Assembly (NCBI GenBank): GCA_902552755.1
Contig: CACDHV010000009.1
Location: 1-36,263, forward strand
Direction of reading: 5' to 3'
Length of the DNA: 36,263 bases
Source: an uncultured Pelagibacteraceae bacterium
GTDB lineage: Bacteria > Pseudomonadota > Alphaproteobacteria > Pelagibacterales > Pelagibacteraceae
The stretch's first letter is position 1. Every line of letters begins with the position of its first letter. This document shows, one piece after another, positions 25,808 to 33,691 of the stretch. The notes under the pieces are model-generated. The model ran no database searches. It was given only the letters and a program-made list of their open reading frames with translations, and was not told where the DNA came from. The position numbers were made by a program, and so were the translations under genes.

Positions 25808-26772
25808 TTTATATTTTTTAATTCTTTATAGATATTATTCACTCTATGTACTTCTTGTGCAATATTAAAGTACCCTTCATATTCAATTTCATCTGGTGAA
25901 ACGTCAAAATGATAATGTCCAGCGTCATTTTTATGCTCATATGAGTGAAAGTGAGTATGCTCCCCAGACTCTCTTAAATTTAATTCTCCCCCCGTTGGAT
26001 CACCAGTCCATAAAACAGTATAGCATTGTAATTTTGGTCCAACAGGTTCATAAAATTGTAGAAAATCTTTTGTGCATTTCATCAATTGTGGATCATAATA
26101 TTCATATTTTATATCCTTATAATCTGGTTGTACGTGTGATCTTATTTTTCCATTCAAAACTCTAAATACACCAGCAAGAGCAATATGATTTTTATGCCCA
26201 ATTTTAAGATTGTCTGAAAGTGCTGTTCTAATTGATTGTGGTAATGAACCTTGTTTTCCAGTTCTTTTTTTTATCTTTAAATAAATAACTTTTCCTTTAA
26301 CACCATCTGAATAATAAATGTTACCAAGTCCACCATGTTTACTTGCATTATAATCCTCTACTATACATTCTTTATCTTTTCCTACCCTCGCAATTAAAGA
26401 CTTATTTTCTTTTGTTATTAAGTTTTCATTTATAACTAATTCTCCACAGTGTCCATCGAGGCAAGACATTGCTCCAGATCCTGCTCCAAGCGCGTACGAT
26501 TTTTCTGATCCAATCATTTTTGAGATTTCTGAATAATCAAATTCAGTTCCAAGATACTTAGGATCGTGCATGTAAGGCTCTCCTCCAACATCGATTATCC
26601 TTTGATTACCACTCATACCTTCAGATGGACAATTCCAATTTCTTAAATTTGGACAATCAATTACTTCTGCTTTCACACTTTCAAAATTATTTGACAGACC
26701 TTTTTCTAATGCGTTTGATATTTCTTTTAACTCAAAATTTTTGAAAATTCCTTTTTCTATTTTTAATTCCAT
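25804..26772 (-). CDS. DUF1907 protein, homologue of human C11orf54 (PTD012)
   Basis: A 322-residue protein that matches, along its length, the human putative ester hydrolase C11orf54. Shared landmarks are GLSNNFESVKAEVIDCPNL (residues 25-43), VGGEPYM (62-68), GAGSGAM (97-102), KVIYLKIKKRTG (161-172), GKIRSHVQP, LQFYEPVGPKLQCY, and the histidine cluster EHTHFHSYEH plus GHYHFD (271-290). From memory, the human structure binds zinc through histidines of that cluster. Additional cysteines are scattered. The in vivo reaction is unknown even for the human protein. It is the first gene of a two-gene minus-strand unit with the PanB-like gene, opposite a PanE-like gene. A hydrolase or isomerase role in this catabolic cluster is an inference. 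Confidence 0.85.
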   Translation of the reverse strand: MELKIEKGIFKNFELKEISNALEKGLSNNFESVKAEVIDCPNLRNWNCPSEGMSGNQRIIDVGGEPYMHDPKYLGTEFDYSEISKMIGSEKSYALGAGSGAMSCLDGHCGELVINENLITKENKSLIARVGKDKECIVEDYNASKHGGLGNIYYSDGVKGKVIYLKIKKRTGKQGSLPQSIRTALSDNLKIGHKNHIALAGVFRVLNGKIRSHVQPDYKDIKYEYYDPQLMKCTKDFLQFYEPVGPKLQCYTVLWTGDPTGGELNLRESGEHTHFHSYEHKNDAGHYHFDVSPDEIEYEGYFNIAQEVHRVNNIYKELKNIK

Positions 26773-26835
26773 AAATTAATTAGTTACATAATATATTGCA
26801 TAATTATTTTACATAAATATATTTCAATTTTAAAA
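26773..26835. promoter_or_regulatory. Divergent promoter region with a 13-bp direct repeat
   Basis: The 63-bp spacer between the DUF1907 and PanE-like genes holds two near-identical copies of TTACATAATATAT (26784-26796 and, with one extra A, 26809-26822), 25 bp apart start to start. Could be paired regulator sites or chance in A/T-rich DNA. No clear ribosome site for either gene. Confidence 0.35.
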
Positions 26836-27780
26836 ATGAATAATAAAGATTTAAAAGTTGCAGTTCTTGGAGCAGGAGCAATGGGTTGTCTATTTGGAGG
26901 CCTGCTAGCAGAAAAAGGTCTAAATGTAACGCTCATTGATGTTTGGAAAGAGCATGTTGAAGAAATTAATAAAAATGGTCTAAAAATGGATGGCCATGGT
27001 GGTGATAGATTTATAAAAGTACCAGCAACATCAGATCCATCTACAATTGGAAAAGTTGATGCTGTTATAGTAATGTGTAAAGCAACAGCGCTTGAACCTG
27101 CTTTAAAAAGTATTAAAAATATTATTAGAGATAAAACAGTTTTTATGTCTTTTCAAAATGGAATTGGACATGAAGCTATAATTAAAAGTATTGTTGGTAA
27201 TGAAAAAGTAATTGGGGGAACAACAACGCAAGCATCAAATATCTTGGGCCCGGGTCATATCATGAATCACGCAGCTTTACCTTCTTGGATTGGAGAATAT
27301 GATGGTGGAATAACAGATAGAATAACTGAAATTGCAGACACATTTACTGCGCATAACTTAGAAATGATTGCAGCTGAGGATGTAAAAAAAAGAAAATGGA
27401 TGAAACTTTTTGCTTTAACAGCAATAGGTCCACTTTCAGCTATTTTTGATCTGCATCATACTGATCTTTATATAAATAATAATGCCAACGACTTTTCTAG
27501 AAGTTTAGGTAAAGAGATTATTTTAGAAACAAGAGAAGTTGCTTTAGCAGATGGCGTAAATGTTTCTGAAGATGAGTGTTTGTTTATGTTTAATAAAATT
27601 GTTGACTCAAATCAAACAAATAAGTCTTCAATGGCTTTTGATGTGCTTTATAAAAGAAAAACTGAAATTGATTTCATAAGTGGCGCCGTGTCTAAAATAG
27701 GAAAAAAACATGGAATAGCCACACCATTAAATGACCTTATGTACAAAATGATTAAAGTAAAAGAGGGCATGTACAGCTAA
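26836..27780 (+). CDS. PanE/ApbA-like 2-oxoacid reductase with altered substrate site
   Basis: A 314-residue relative of ketopantoate reductase. NADPH motif GAGAMG (12-17), Asn108 (FQNGIG), Lys190 (KWMKLF) and Glu277 (KTEIDFISG), with SSM at 264-266, match PanE. But the two Asn that hold ketopantoate in E. coli PanE (N180 and N184) align to Leu194 and Gly198 here, so ketopantoate is probably not the substrate. The gene starts a plus-strand run of four: reductase, two oxygenases and a PGDH-like dehydrogenase. It is divergent from the PanB-like/DUF1907 pair, suggesting that the Pan-like enzymes act in one pathway on a non-pantothenate 2-oxo acid. Confidence 0.85.
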   Translation: MNNKDLKVAVLGAGAMGCLFGGLLAEKGLNVTLIDVWKEHVEEINKNGLKMDGHGGDRFIKVPATSDPSTIGKVDAVIVMCKATALEPALKSIKNIIRDKTVFMSFQNGIGHEAIIKSIVGNEKVIGGTTTQASNILGPGHIMNHAALPSWIGEYDGGITDRITEIADTFTAHNLEMIAAEDVKKRKWMKLFALTAIGPLSAIFDLHHTDLYINNNANDFSRSLGKEIILETREVALADGVNVSEDECLFMFNKIVDSNQTNKSSMAFDVLYKRKTEIDFISGAVSKIGKKHGIATPLNDLMYKMIKVKEGMYS

Positions 27781-28641
27781 ATGCTGAAAATTAGTAAACT
27801 AAAGAAAATTAAATCAAACTTCCCGGTCATTGTTGGAGAACAAATAATCAGTAAAAAAGTGTGTAATTCTTTAATTGAAGAAATAACTAATTCAAAAAGT
27901 TTTGATGATATGATTATGGGTGGCAGAAGCAGGATTAATAAAGGATCAAAAAATTTCAACAAATATATCTCAAGTTCTAAAATCTCAAAAAAACTTTTTG
28001 CTACTTTCAATACAAAATCCTTTTATAAAAAAATTGATAAAAAATTTAAAACAGAATTTAAGGCAAATACTTGGGAAAGTTTATTTAAACCAAAAAAATT
28101 TAATAAAAAAAGATATACACTAAAAAGAAAAGTAAATTCCAAAGAGCTAAAAAAACTACTAGGTAAAGATTATAAGAACCCAAATTTAAATTTAGATATT
28201 GATTTCTCAGTATCTAAAGGAGGATATAGATTGAGACCACATAGAGATGATGTGAATAGGCTATATAATTTTTTGATCTATTTAACCGATATACCAAAAA
28301 AAAATGGAGGATCACTTACTTTATATAAGAAAAAAATAAACAAAAACCTTAGAAAAAGCTTTAGAAGGTTTCCTAAGATTAATGAACTTTATAAATTAAA
28401 GGAATTCACACCAAAACAGGGAAGTGTAATTTTCTTTAAATCTACTCCAAATTCTTATCACGGAGTAAATAGATTTAAGGAAAAAAACTGTCCAAAAAGA
28501 TTTTTTATTTATGGAAGTTATGCTCTTAACAAGCCAGTGATATGGAAATATAAAAATTTTGAATATCATCCACATATTGTTGCGACGAAAAAAAGAATGC
28601 TTACATCTTTTCATGATTCGAATTATTTGCTAAAATATTAA
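27781..28641 (+). CDS. Fe(II)/2-oxoglutarate-dependent oxygenase (P4H-like)
   Basis: A 286-residue, lysine-rich protein with a 2-oxoglutarate oxygenase core. The iron triad is His154-x-Asp156 (RPHRDD) and His227 (NSYHGV), with an arginine near 240 (PKRFF) likely to bind 2-oxoglutarate. GSLTLYKK and GSVIFFKS are the typical strands between them. The ATG comes directly after the stop of the PanE-like gene, so the two are cotranscribed. A substrate cannot be assigned. The reaction would be hydroxylation or desaturation with O2, releasing succinate and CO2. The very basic composition partly reflects A-rich codons. Confidence 0.82.
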   Translation: MLKISKLKKIKSNFPVIVGEQIISKKVCNSLIEEITNSKSFDDMIMGGRSRINKGSKNFNKYISSSKISKKLFATFNTKSFYKKIDKKFKTEFKANTWESLFKPKKFNKKRYTLKRKVNSKELKKLLGKDYKNPNLNLDIDFSVSKGGYRLRPHRDDVNRLYNFLIYLTDIPKKNGGSLTLYKKKINKNLRKSFRRFPKINELYKLKEFTPKQGSVIFFKSTPNSYHGVNRFKEKNCPKRFFIYGSYALNKPVIWKYKNFEYHPHIVATKKRMLTSFHDSNYLLKY

Positions 28642-28646
28642 TAACT

Positions 28647-29636
28647 ATGCAAATTAAAACTAAATTAAAGAGTATTTTAGATAGAGATGGCTTCCTAAGA
28701 GTAAGAAATGTACTTAATTTCAACAAAGATTTAAAACCAATTTTAAATGACATGGAATATATAATGGACAATTTAGTTCATAAATTTGCTCCTGTGCATA
28801 TGAAAGAAAAAATTTTTAAATATAGCTTTAGAAAAAAATATACATACATTTCAAAACTTAAAATTTATGATCTTGATCAATATTTTAATACTAGACTTCC
28901 AAGAGATCACGTGAAGAAAGATAGTGATTATTTTGCATCTCAATCTTTATGGAATTTAATTAATCACAAAAAAATCTTGGATGTGGTTGAAAAATTATTA
29001 GGGCCAGAAATTCTTTCAAATCCAGTTCAAAATACAAGAATTAAACAACCCGAAAATAAATTACCTAAACATTCTGTTCATGATGGTCTCTCAGGTAGAA
29101 CTCCATGGCATCAGGATGCAGCAGTATTATCATCTTTGGGACAAAGATTAACTGATATGGTAACTGTTTGGATTCCATTTACTAAAACTACTAAAAAAAA
29201 TGGATGCATGATTACAGTAAAAGAAATTAATAAATTGGGACTATTGAATCATATATCAGGATATAGAGGTCAGGTAGAAATAAAAGATAGTAAACTACTT
29301 AATAATTACAAGCCAGTTTTTCTGGAGGCTAATGTTGGCGATATTATTATTTTGCACAAACACTCCATTCACTGTTCATTGCCTAATAGATCCAATGATT
29401 TTAGAATTAGCGCTGATTTAAGATACAATAGAGCTGGAACCCCATCTGGTAGGAAACCTTTGCCCAATTTTTATGTAAGAAGTAAAAATAAAAAAAATAT
29501 TACTATCCACAACTATAAGCAATGGATTGCTTTGTGGGAAAAGGCAAAGAATAAATGTATTCCGAGAAAGTATGCTTTTAAATATCCACTTCCAACATTT
29601 AGAAATAGTAAAAGAGATCTTGCTAGACTAATATAA
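28647..29636 (+). CDS. PhyH-family Fe(II)/2-oxoglutarate oxygenase
   Basis: A 329-residue protein of the phytanoyl-CoA dioxygenase family. The iron ligands are His155-x-Asp157 (TPWHQDAA) and His242 (KHSIHCSLPN), followed by Arg253 (FRISADLRY) for 2-oxoglutarate. The DMVTVWIPFTKTTKKNGCM stretch (170-188) is highly characteristic of this family. The first 130 residues are less conserved. It lies 5 bp after another, unrelated-looking 2-oxoglutarate oxygenase and 14 bp before a dehydrogenase. PhyH members hydroxylate many small molecules (ectoine, phytanoyl-CoA and others). The substrate is unknown. Confidence 0.9.
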   Translation: MQIKTKLKSILDRDGFLRVRNVLNFNKDLKPILNDMEYIMDNLVHKFAPVHMKEKIFKYSFRKKYTYISKLKIYDLDQYFNTRLPRDHVKKDSDYFASQSLWNLINHKKILDVVEKLLGPEILSNPVQNTRIKQPENKLPKHSVHDGLSGRTPWHQDAAVLSSLGQRLTDMVTVWIPFTKTTKKNGCMITVKEINKLGLLNHISGYRGQVEIKDSKLLNNYKPVFLEANVGDIIILHKHSIHCSLPNRSNDFRISADLRYNRAGTPSGRKPLPNFYVRSKNKKNITIHNYKQWIALWEKAKNKCIPRKYAFKYPLPTFRNSKRDLARLI

Positions 29637-29650
29637 TTTTTTTTAAAATT

Positions 29651-30607
29651 ATGAAAAAAATTCTCATTGTCCAACCTATTCATGAAAAAGGTATGGAATT
29701 ATTAAAAAGTAAAAGCGACTATAGTTACGAGGTTGTTGAAAATTTAAGTGTTGAAAATGTGAAACAAAAAATTGTAGATGCAGATGCAGTTTCTTTAAGA
29801 ACTTCGATATTACCTGCTGAGGCAATTGAAAATGCAAAAAACCTTAAAATAATTTCAAGACATGGAGTTGGTTACGATAATATTGATTTAAATAGCTGTA
29901 AAAAAGGAAACATCGACGTAGCAATAACCGCAACAGCAAATGCTGTGGCAGTTGCAGAACATGTTCTTTTCATGCTTTTAAGTATCTCAAAAAGAAAGAG
30001 TATGTATGACCATTCAGTCAAAAGTGGAAAATTTACTGAACGAAATAAATTACCAAAAACTATAGAGATTTGGGATAAAAACATTCTTATTGCTGGATTT
30101 GGAAGAATAGGAAAAGCGTTGATTAAAAGATGTTTAGGGTTTGAAATGAACGTTTTTGTTTACGATCCATTTGTAGATTCAGAAACAATAAGCAAAATGG
30201 GTGGTAAAAAAGTTGAAGATTTATCAGAGGCTATTAAAGGTATGGATGCTGTCTCACTCCATATACCTTTAACTGATCAAACTAAAAATATTATAAATTA
30301 CGAACTTTTAAAAACGATGAAAAAAAACTGCATCATCATAAATGCTGCAAGAGGCGGTATTATAAATGAAAAAGATTTAGATAGGGCATTGAATGAAAAT
30401 TTGATTTTTGGAGCAGGAATTGATGTATTTGAGGTAGAGCCTCCAGAGGTTGATAATCCTTTATTAAAAAATGACAAAGTTTTCCTTAGTCCTCATGCTG
30501 CAGCATTTACTGAGGAATGCATGACAAGAATGGCAAAAGAAACTATTCAAAATATTTTTGATTTTTTTGATGGTAAACTTGAAGACAGTAAAAAAGTAAA
30601 ATTATAG
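29651..30607 (+). CDS. D-2-hydroxyacid dehydrogenase (phosphoglycerate-dehydrogenase-like)
   Basis: A 318-residue NAD-dependent dehydrogenase with complete motifs: GFGRIG (149-154), catalytic Arg234 (AARGG), Glu263 (EVEPP) and His282 (SPHAAAF). It lacks the C-terminal ACT domain of full-length SerA and is the length of glyoxylate/hydroxypyruvate reductases. It ends the plus-strand run that starts with the PanE-like gene, 14 bp after the PhyH-type oxygenase. A catabolic role, acting on a hydroxylated acid made by the oxygenases, is plausible, but serine-type metabolism cannot be excluded. The last 6 bp overlap the convergent iolE gene. Confidence 0.9.
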   Translation: MKKILIVQPIHEKGMELLKSKSDYSYEVVENLSVENVKQKIVDADAVSLRTSILPAEAIENAKNLKIISRHGVGYDNIDLNSCKKGNIDVAITATANAVAVAEHVLFMLLSISKRKSMYDHSVKSGKFTERNKLPKTIEIWDKNILIAGFGRIGKALIKRCLGFEMNVFVYDPFVDSETISKMGGKKVEDLSEAIKGMDAVSLHIPLTDQTKNIINYELLKTMKKNCIIINAARGGIINEKDLDRALNENLIFGAGIDVFEVEPPEVDNPLLKNDKVFLSPHAAAFTEECMTRMAKETIQNIFDFFDGKLEDSKKVKL

Positions 30608-31504
30608 ATTATTAATCTCTAAATTTGATTTCTTTAAAGTATCAGTAATATATTTGTAACCCTTGATAGCGTATTCAAGTGGATTAGCTTTTTTAGGATC
30701 TTGTTCAGCCTCTACCACAAGCCAACCTTGATAATTATTTTTTTTTAGAATATCAAACAGAGGTTTGTAGTCGATACACCCATCGCCAGGTACCGTAAAA
30801 GCACCTTCTAAAAAAGCGTCCCTAAAACTCAAATCTTCAGAAAGGGCTTTTTTTAATACTTCTTCTCTAATATCTTTGCAGTGTATGTGGATTACTCTTT
30901 CTTTAAATTTATTAATTATATTAATTGAGTTTCCCTTAGCAAATAACATATGACCAGTATCTAAAGTTAATTTTACACTATCATCTGTGTTTTCTAGTAA
31001 TCTAATAGTTTCTTCTTCTGTTTCTATTACTGTACCCATATGATGGTGATAAGCTAAAGGCATACCTTCATCTTCAAGATATTTTGCAAGCTCAGAAATT
31101 TTTGTACAATAATCTTTCCATTCTTGGTCCGTCATCTTTGGTCTATTGGAAAGTTTTTTTGTTGGATCACCCTGTATTGAACCAAAAACTTCAGCAAAAA
31201 CGATACATGGAGCTTCACAATCTTTAAATAATTTAAGTTGGTCTTGAATTAAATTTTTTTCTTGTTCAACAGAATTTTTTCTTAGATTTCCGCTATACCA
31301 ACCAGAACATAATTTTAAGTTATACTTTTCTAATTTTGGTAATAATTCCTCAGATGTTTTTGGGAATTTACCACCTGACTCAATCCCAACAAATCCAGCC
31401 TGACTTGCCTCTGACAAACATTGTTCTAGAGGAGTGTCTCCGCCTAGCTCAGGCATGTCATCATTACTCCAAGCAATTGGTGCTATACCTAATTTTACTG
31501 ACAT
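30602..31504 (-). CDS. iolE: IolE: 2-keto-myo-inositol (inosose) dehydratase
   Basis: A 300-residue TIM-barrel enzyme that dehydrates 2-keto-myo-inositol to the diketone used by IolD. The start LGIAPIAWSNDDMPELGG is an IolE hallmark; AYHHHMG (151-157), LDTGH (181-185), HIHCKD and VVEAEQDP (263-270) provide the metal site. I place the start at ATG 31504 (MSVKLGIAP), which matches family starts; the same frame is open to an ATG at 31537, which would add 11 unconserved residues and overlap the next gene's start. It is a single-gene transcript opposite a Gfo dehydrogenase. Confidence 0.93.
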   Translation of the reverse strand: MSVKLGIAPIAWSNDDMPELGGDTPLEQCLSEASQAGFVGIESGGKFPKTSEELLPKLEKYNLKLCSGWYSGNLRKNSVEQEKNLIQDQLKLFKDCEAPCIVFAEVFGSIQGDPTKKLSNRPKMTDQEWKDYCTKISELAKYLEDEGMPLAYHHHMGTVIETEEETIRLLENTDDSVKLTLDTGHMLFAKGNSINIINKFKERVIHIHCKDIREEVLKKALSEDLSFRDAFLEGAFTVPGDGCIDYKPLFDILKKNNYQGWLVVEAEQDPKKANPLEYAIKGYKYITDTLKKSNLEINNL

Positions 31505-31535
31505 AAATTTTTTATTTGTTAAGATATATTTAATC
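31505..31535. promoter_or_regulatory. Very short divergent spacer, iolE / Gfo dehydrogenase
   Basis: Only 31 bp separate the two chosen start codons, too little for two full separate promoters. The promoters must lie inside one or both coding regions or overlap. No Shine-Dalgarno on either side. Confidence 0.4.
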
Positions 31536-32681
31536 ATGAGATTAATTAAAGGAAAAAAAATTCAGCTTGGCGTAGTTGGAGGTGGTCCAAAATCTTGGAT
31601 TGGTCATGTTCATAGAATTTCATCAAGATTTGATAATCAATATGAGATAGTTGCTGGTGTTTTTTCGAGAAATTCAAAACTATCTAAAAGCTTTGGTCAA
31701 AGCCTAGGTATTTTAAAAGAGAGATGCTATTCAAATTTTAGAGAAATGGCTGAAAGAGAAGCGGCAAGAAAAGATGGTATTAATGTTGTAGCAATAATGA
31801 CACCCCCTTCAAGTCACCAAATTATTGCAGAAAAATTTATTGATAAAAATATACATGTAATTTCTGATAAACCATTTGCTGGAAATCTTACTCAAGCTAA
31901 AAAATTATTTAAAAAAATAAAATCAAATAAAAAAATTAAGTATGCTTTGACACACAATTACTCTGCTTATCCTATGGTTAGAGAGGCGAAAGTATTGGTT
32001 GAAAAAGGTAAAATTGGAAAAGTTGAATACGTAAACGTTGAATACGTTCAGGATTGGTCAGATGGAGAGAGTATTTCACAAAAAAATGCAAAGAAAAAGT
32101 TTAAATGGAAAATAGATAAAAATATTGTTGGAGCTTCAGCGGTCTTAAACGAAATTGGCTCCCATGCATATCATATGGCAACTTATATATCAGGTTTAAA
32201 AGGTGAAACTATTTTTGCAGATATTAAACAAGTTTCAAATAAAGTTAAAATGGACAACAATGCTCAAGTAATGATCAATTTTAATAATGGAGCTAAAGGA
32301 ATGTTTTGGACAAGTGTGATGGCTAGAGGTGGAGTTTATGGATTACGAATAAGAATTTTTGGAACAAAAGGAAGTTTGGAATGGGTTCAAAACGATCCAA
32401 ACTATTTAAAACTTAATCCATCTAACGGTGCAGTAAAATTTATTGAAAGAGGTTTTTTTAATGCTGAATTGTCTAAAAAATTTTCTAGATTAAAATTTGG
32501 TCATCCTGAAGGTTATTTGGATGCATTTGCAAATATTTATCGTGAATTTGCAAATTCTTTGAAAAATAATGCAAAAAAAAGGTATTTTTACCCCAATGAA
32601 GACGAAGGACTGGAAACTGCAAAATTTATTGAAGCATGCAAAGTTTCAAACAGAAAAAAAAGATGGGTAAAAATAAAATAA
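31536..32681 (+). CDS. Gfo/Idh/MocA-family dehydrogenase of the GGGPxxxIGxVHR group
   Basis: A 381-residue dehydrogenase beginning with VVGGGPKSWIGHVHR (residues 13-27), the signature of a branch often found in inositol and sugar clusters. The catalytic lysine is in DKPF (others have EKP), and LTHNYSAYPMVREAKVLVEKG, NEIGSHAYHMATYISGL and GTKGSLEWVQNDPNY are typical of the branch. An upstream in-frame ATG (31434) lies inside iolE and would add 34 unconserved residues, so ATG 31536 is preferred. Its end overlaps the IolG gene, with which it is cotranscribed. It probably interconverts inositol or inosose forms or another sugar. Confidence 0.9.
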   Translation: MRLIKGKKIQLGVVGGGPKSWIGHVHRISSRFDNQYEIVAGVFSRNSKLSKSFGQSLGILKERCYSNFREMAEREAARKDGINVVAIMTPPSSHQIIAEKFIDKNIHVISDKPFAGNLTQAKKLFKKIKSNKKIKYALTHNYSAYPMVREAKVLVEKGKIGKVEYVNVEYVQDWSDGESISQKNAKKKFKWKIDKNIVGASAVLNEIGSHAYHMATYISGLKGETIFADIKQVSNKVKMDNNAQVMINFNNGAKGMFWTSVMARGGVYGLRIRIFGTKGSLEWVQNDPNYLKLNPSNGAVKFIERGFFNAELSKKFSRLKFGHPEGYLDAFANIYREFANSLKNNAKKRYFYPNEDEGLETAKFIEACKVSNRKKRWVKIK

Positions 32682-33679
32682 AAACTGCTCTGTTTGGCCT
32701 TGGTAGAATTGGCCAGATGCATGCTGAAAATTTAAGAAAAAATAGTGAATTTGATTTAAAATACGTTTTTGATTTAAATAAAAATTTATTAAACAAAATT
32801 TCAAAAAGATTTAATGCTATTTCAATAAATAATCCAGATATAGCTTTTAAAGATAATGAAATTAGATGTATTTTTATAGCCTCTTCTACTTCTACACATT
32901 TAAAATTTATTGAAAAAGGTGTAAAATATAAAAAAGTAATATTTTGTGAAAAACCACTAGATTTAAATTTAAAAAAAATTAATTCATCTTTAACAAAAAT
33001 TAAAAAACTTAATCCTAAAGTTCAAATAGGATTTAATAGAAGATATGATCCTGGACATAATTTACTTAAAAAGAATTTATTGAAAAATAAAATAGGTAAA
33101 CTAGAGAAAATTATTATTACTAGTCGCGACCCTGCTCCTCCTTCGTTATCTTATTTAAAAAGTTCTGGAGGAATTTTTAAAGATATGATGATACATGATT
33201 TTGATTTGGCAAGATACTACTTGGGTTCAGATGAATTTATATCAGTATTTGCTACTGGCAGTAACATATCAGACCAAATATTTAATAAAATAAAAGACTA
33301 TGAACTTGCTACTACAGTGCTTAAGTCAAAAAAAGGAGTGCAATGCATTATAACTAATTCGAGACATTGTAGTTTTGGTTATGACCAAAGAGTTGAGCTT
33401 TTTGGAACAAAAGGAATGATGATATCAGATAATAAAAGAGATACAGAAACTAATCTCTTTTTAAAAAATTCGACAAATAATAAATCACCTCTCCTTCATT
33501 TTTTTATAGAAAGATATGCAGAAGCTTTTAGGTTGCAACTATCTGACCTTGCAAACTTTTGCAAAAAAAATATCAAACCCAGAGCGGTTTTTGAAGATGG
33601 AAGAAAGTCTATAATTTTAGCAGAAGCTGCACAAAAATCAGTTAAATCAAAAAAATTTGAAAAATTAAAAATAAATTAG
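32663..33679 (+). CDS. iolG: IolG-like inositol 2-dehydrogenase
   Basis: A 338-residue Gfo/Idh/MocA enzyme with IolG features; it would oxidise myo-inositol to 2-keto-myo-inositol, the substrate of IolE. Numbered from ATG 32663: GLGRIG at 12-17, EKPLD at 96-100 with Lys97, then RDPAPPSLSYLKSSGG (155-170) and DMMIHDFDLARYYLG with His178, a pattern typical of IolG. An alternative ATG nine codons upstream (32636) gives MQSFKQKKK, which is not conserved. The gene overlaps the preceding Gfo gene by 19 bp. Other substrates such as scyllo-inositol or D-glucose are possible. Confidence 0.85.
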   Translation: MGKNKIKTALFGLGRIGQMHAENLRKNSEFDLKYVFDLNKNLLNKISKRFNAISINNPDIAFKDNEIRCIFIASSTSTHLKFIEKGVKYKKVIFCEKPLDLNLKKINSSLTKIKKLNPKVQIGFNRRYDPGHNLLKKNLLKNKIGKLEKIIITSRDPAPPSLSYLKSSGGIFKDMMIHDFDLARYYLGSDEFISVFATGSNISDQIFNKIKDYELATTVLKSKKGVQCIITNSRHCSFGYDQRVELFGTKGMMISDNKRDTETNLFLKNSTNNKSPLLHFFIERYAEAFRLQLSDLANFCKKNIKPRAVFEDGRKSIILAEAAQKSVKSKKFEKLKIN

Positions 33680-33691
33680 AATTATTTATTT

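Noticed and set aside
31434..31535. N-terminal 34-residue extension of the Gfo gene
   Set aside because: It lies inside iolE on the other strand, is not conserved, and the family signature starts right after ATG 31536.
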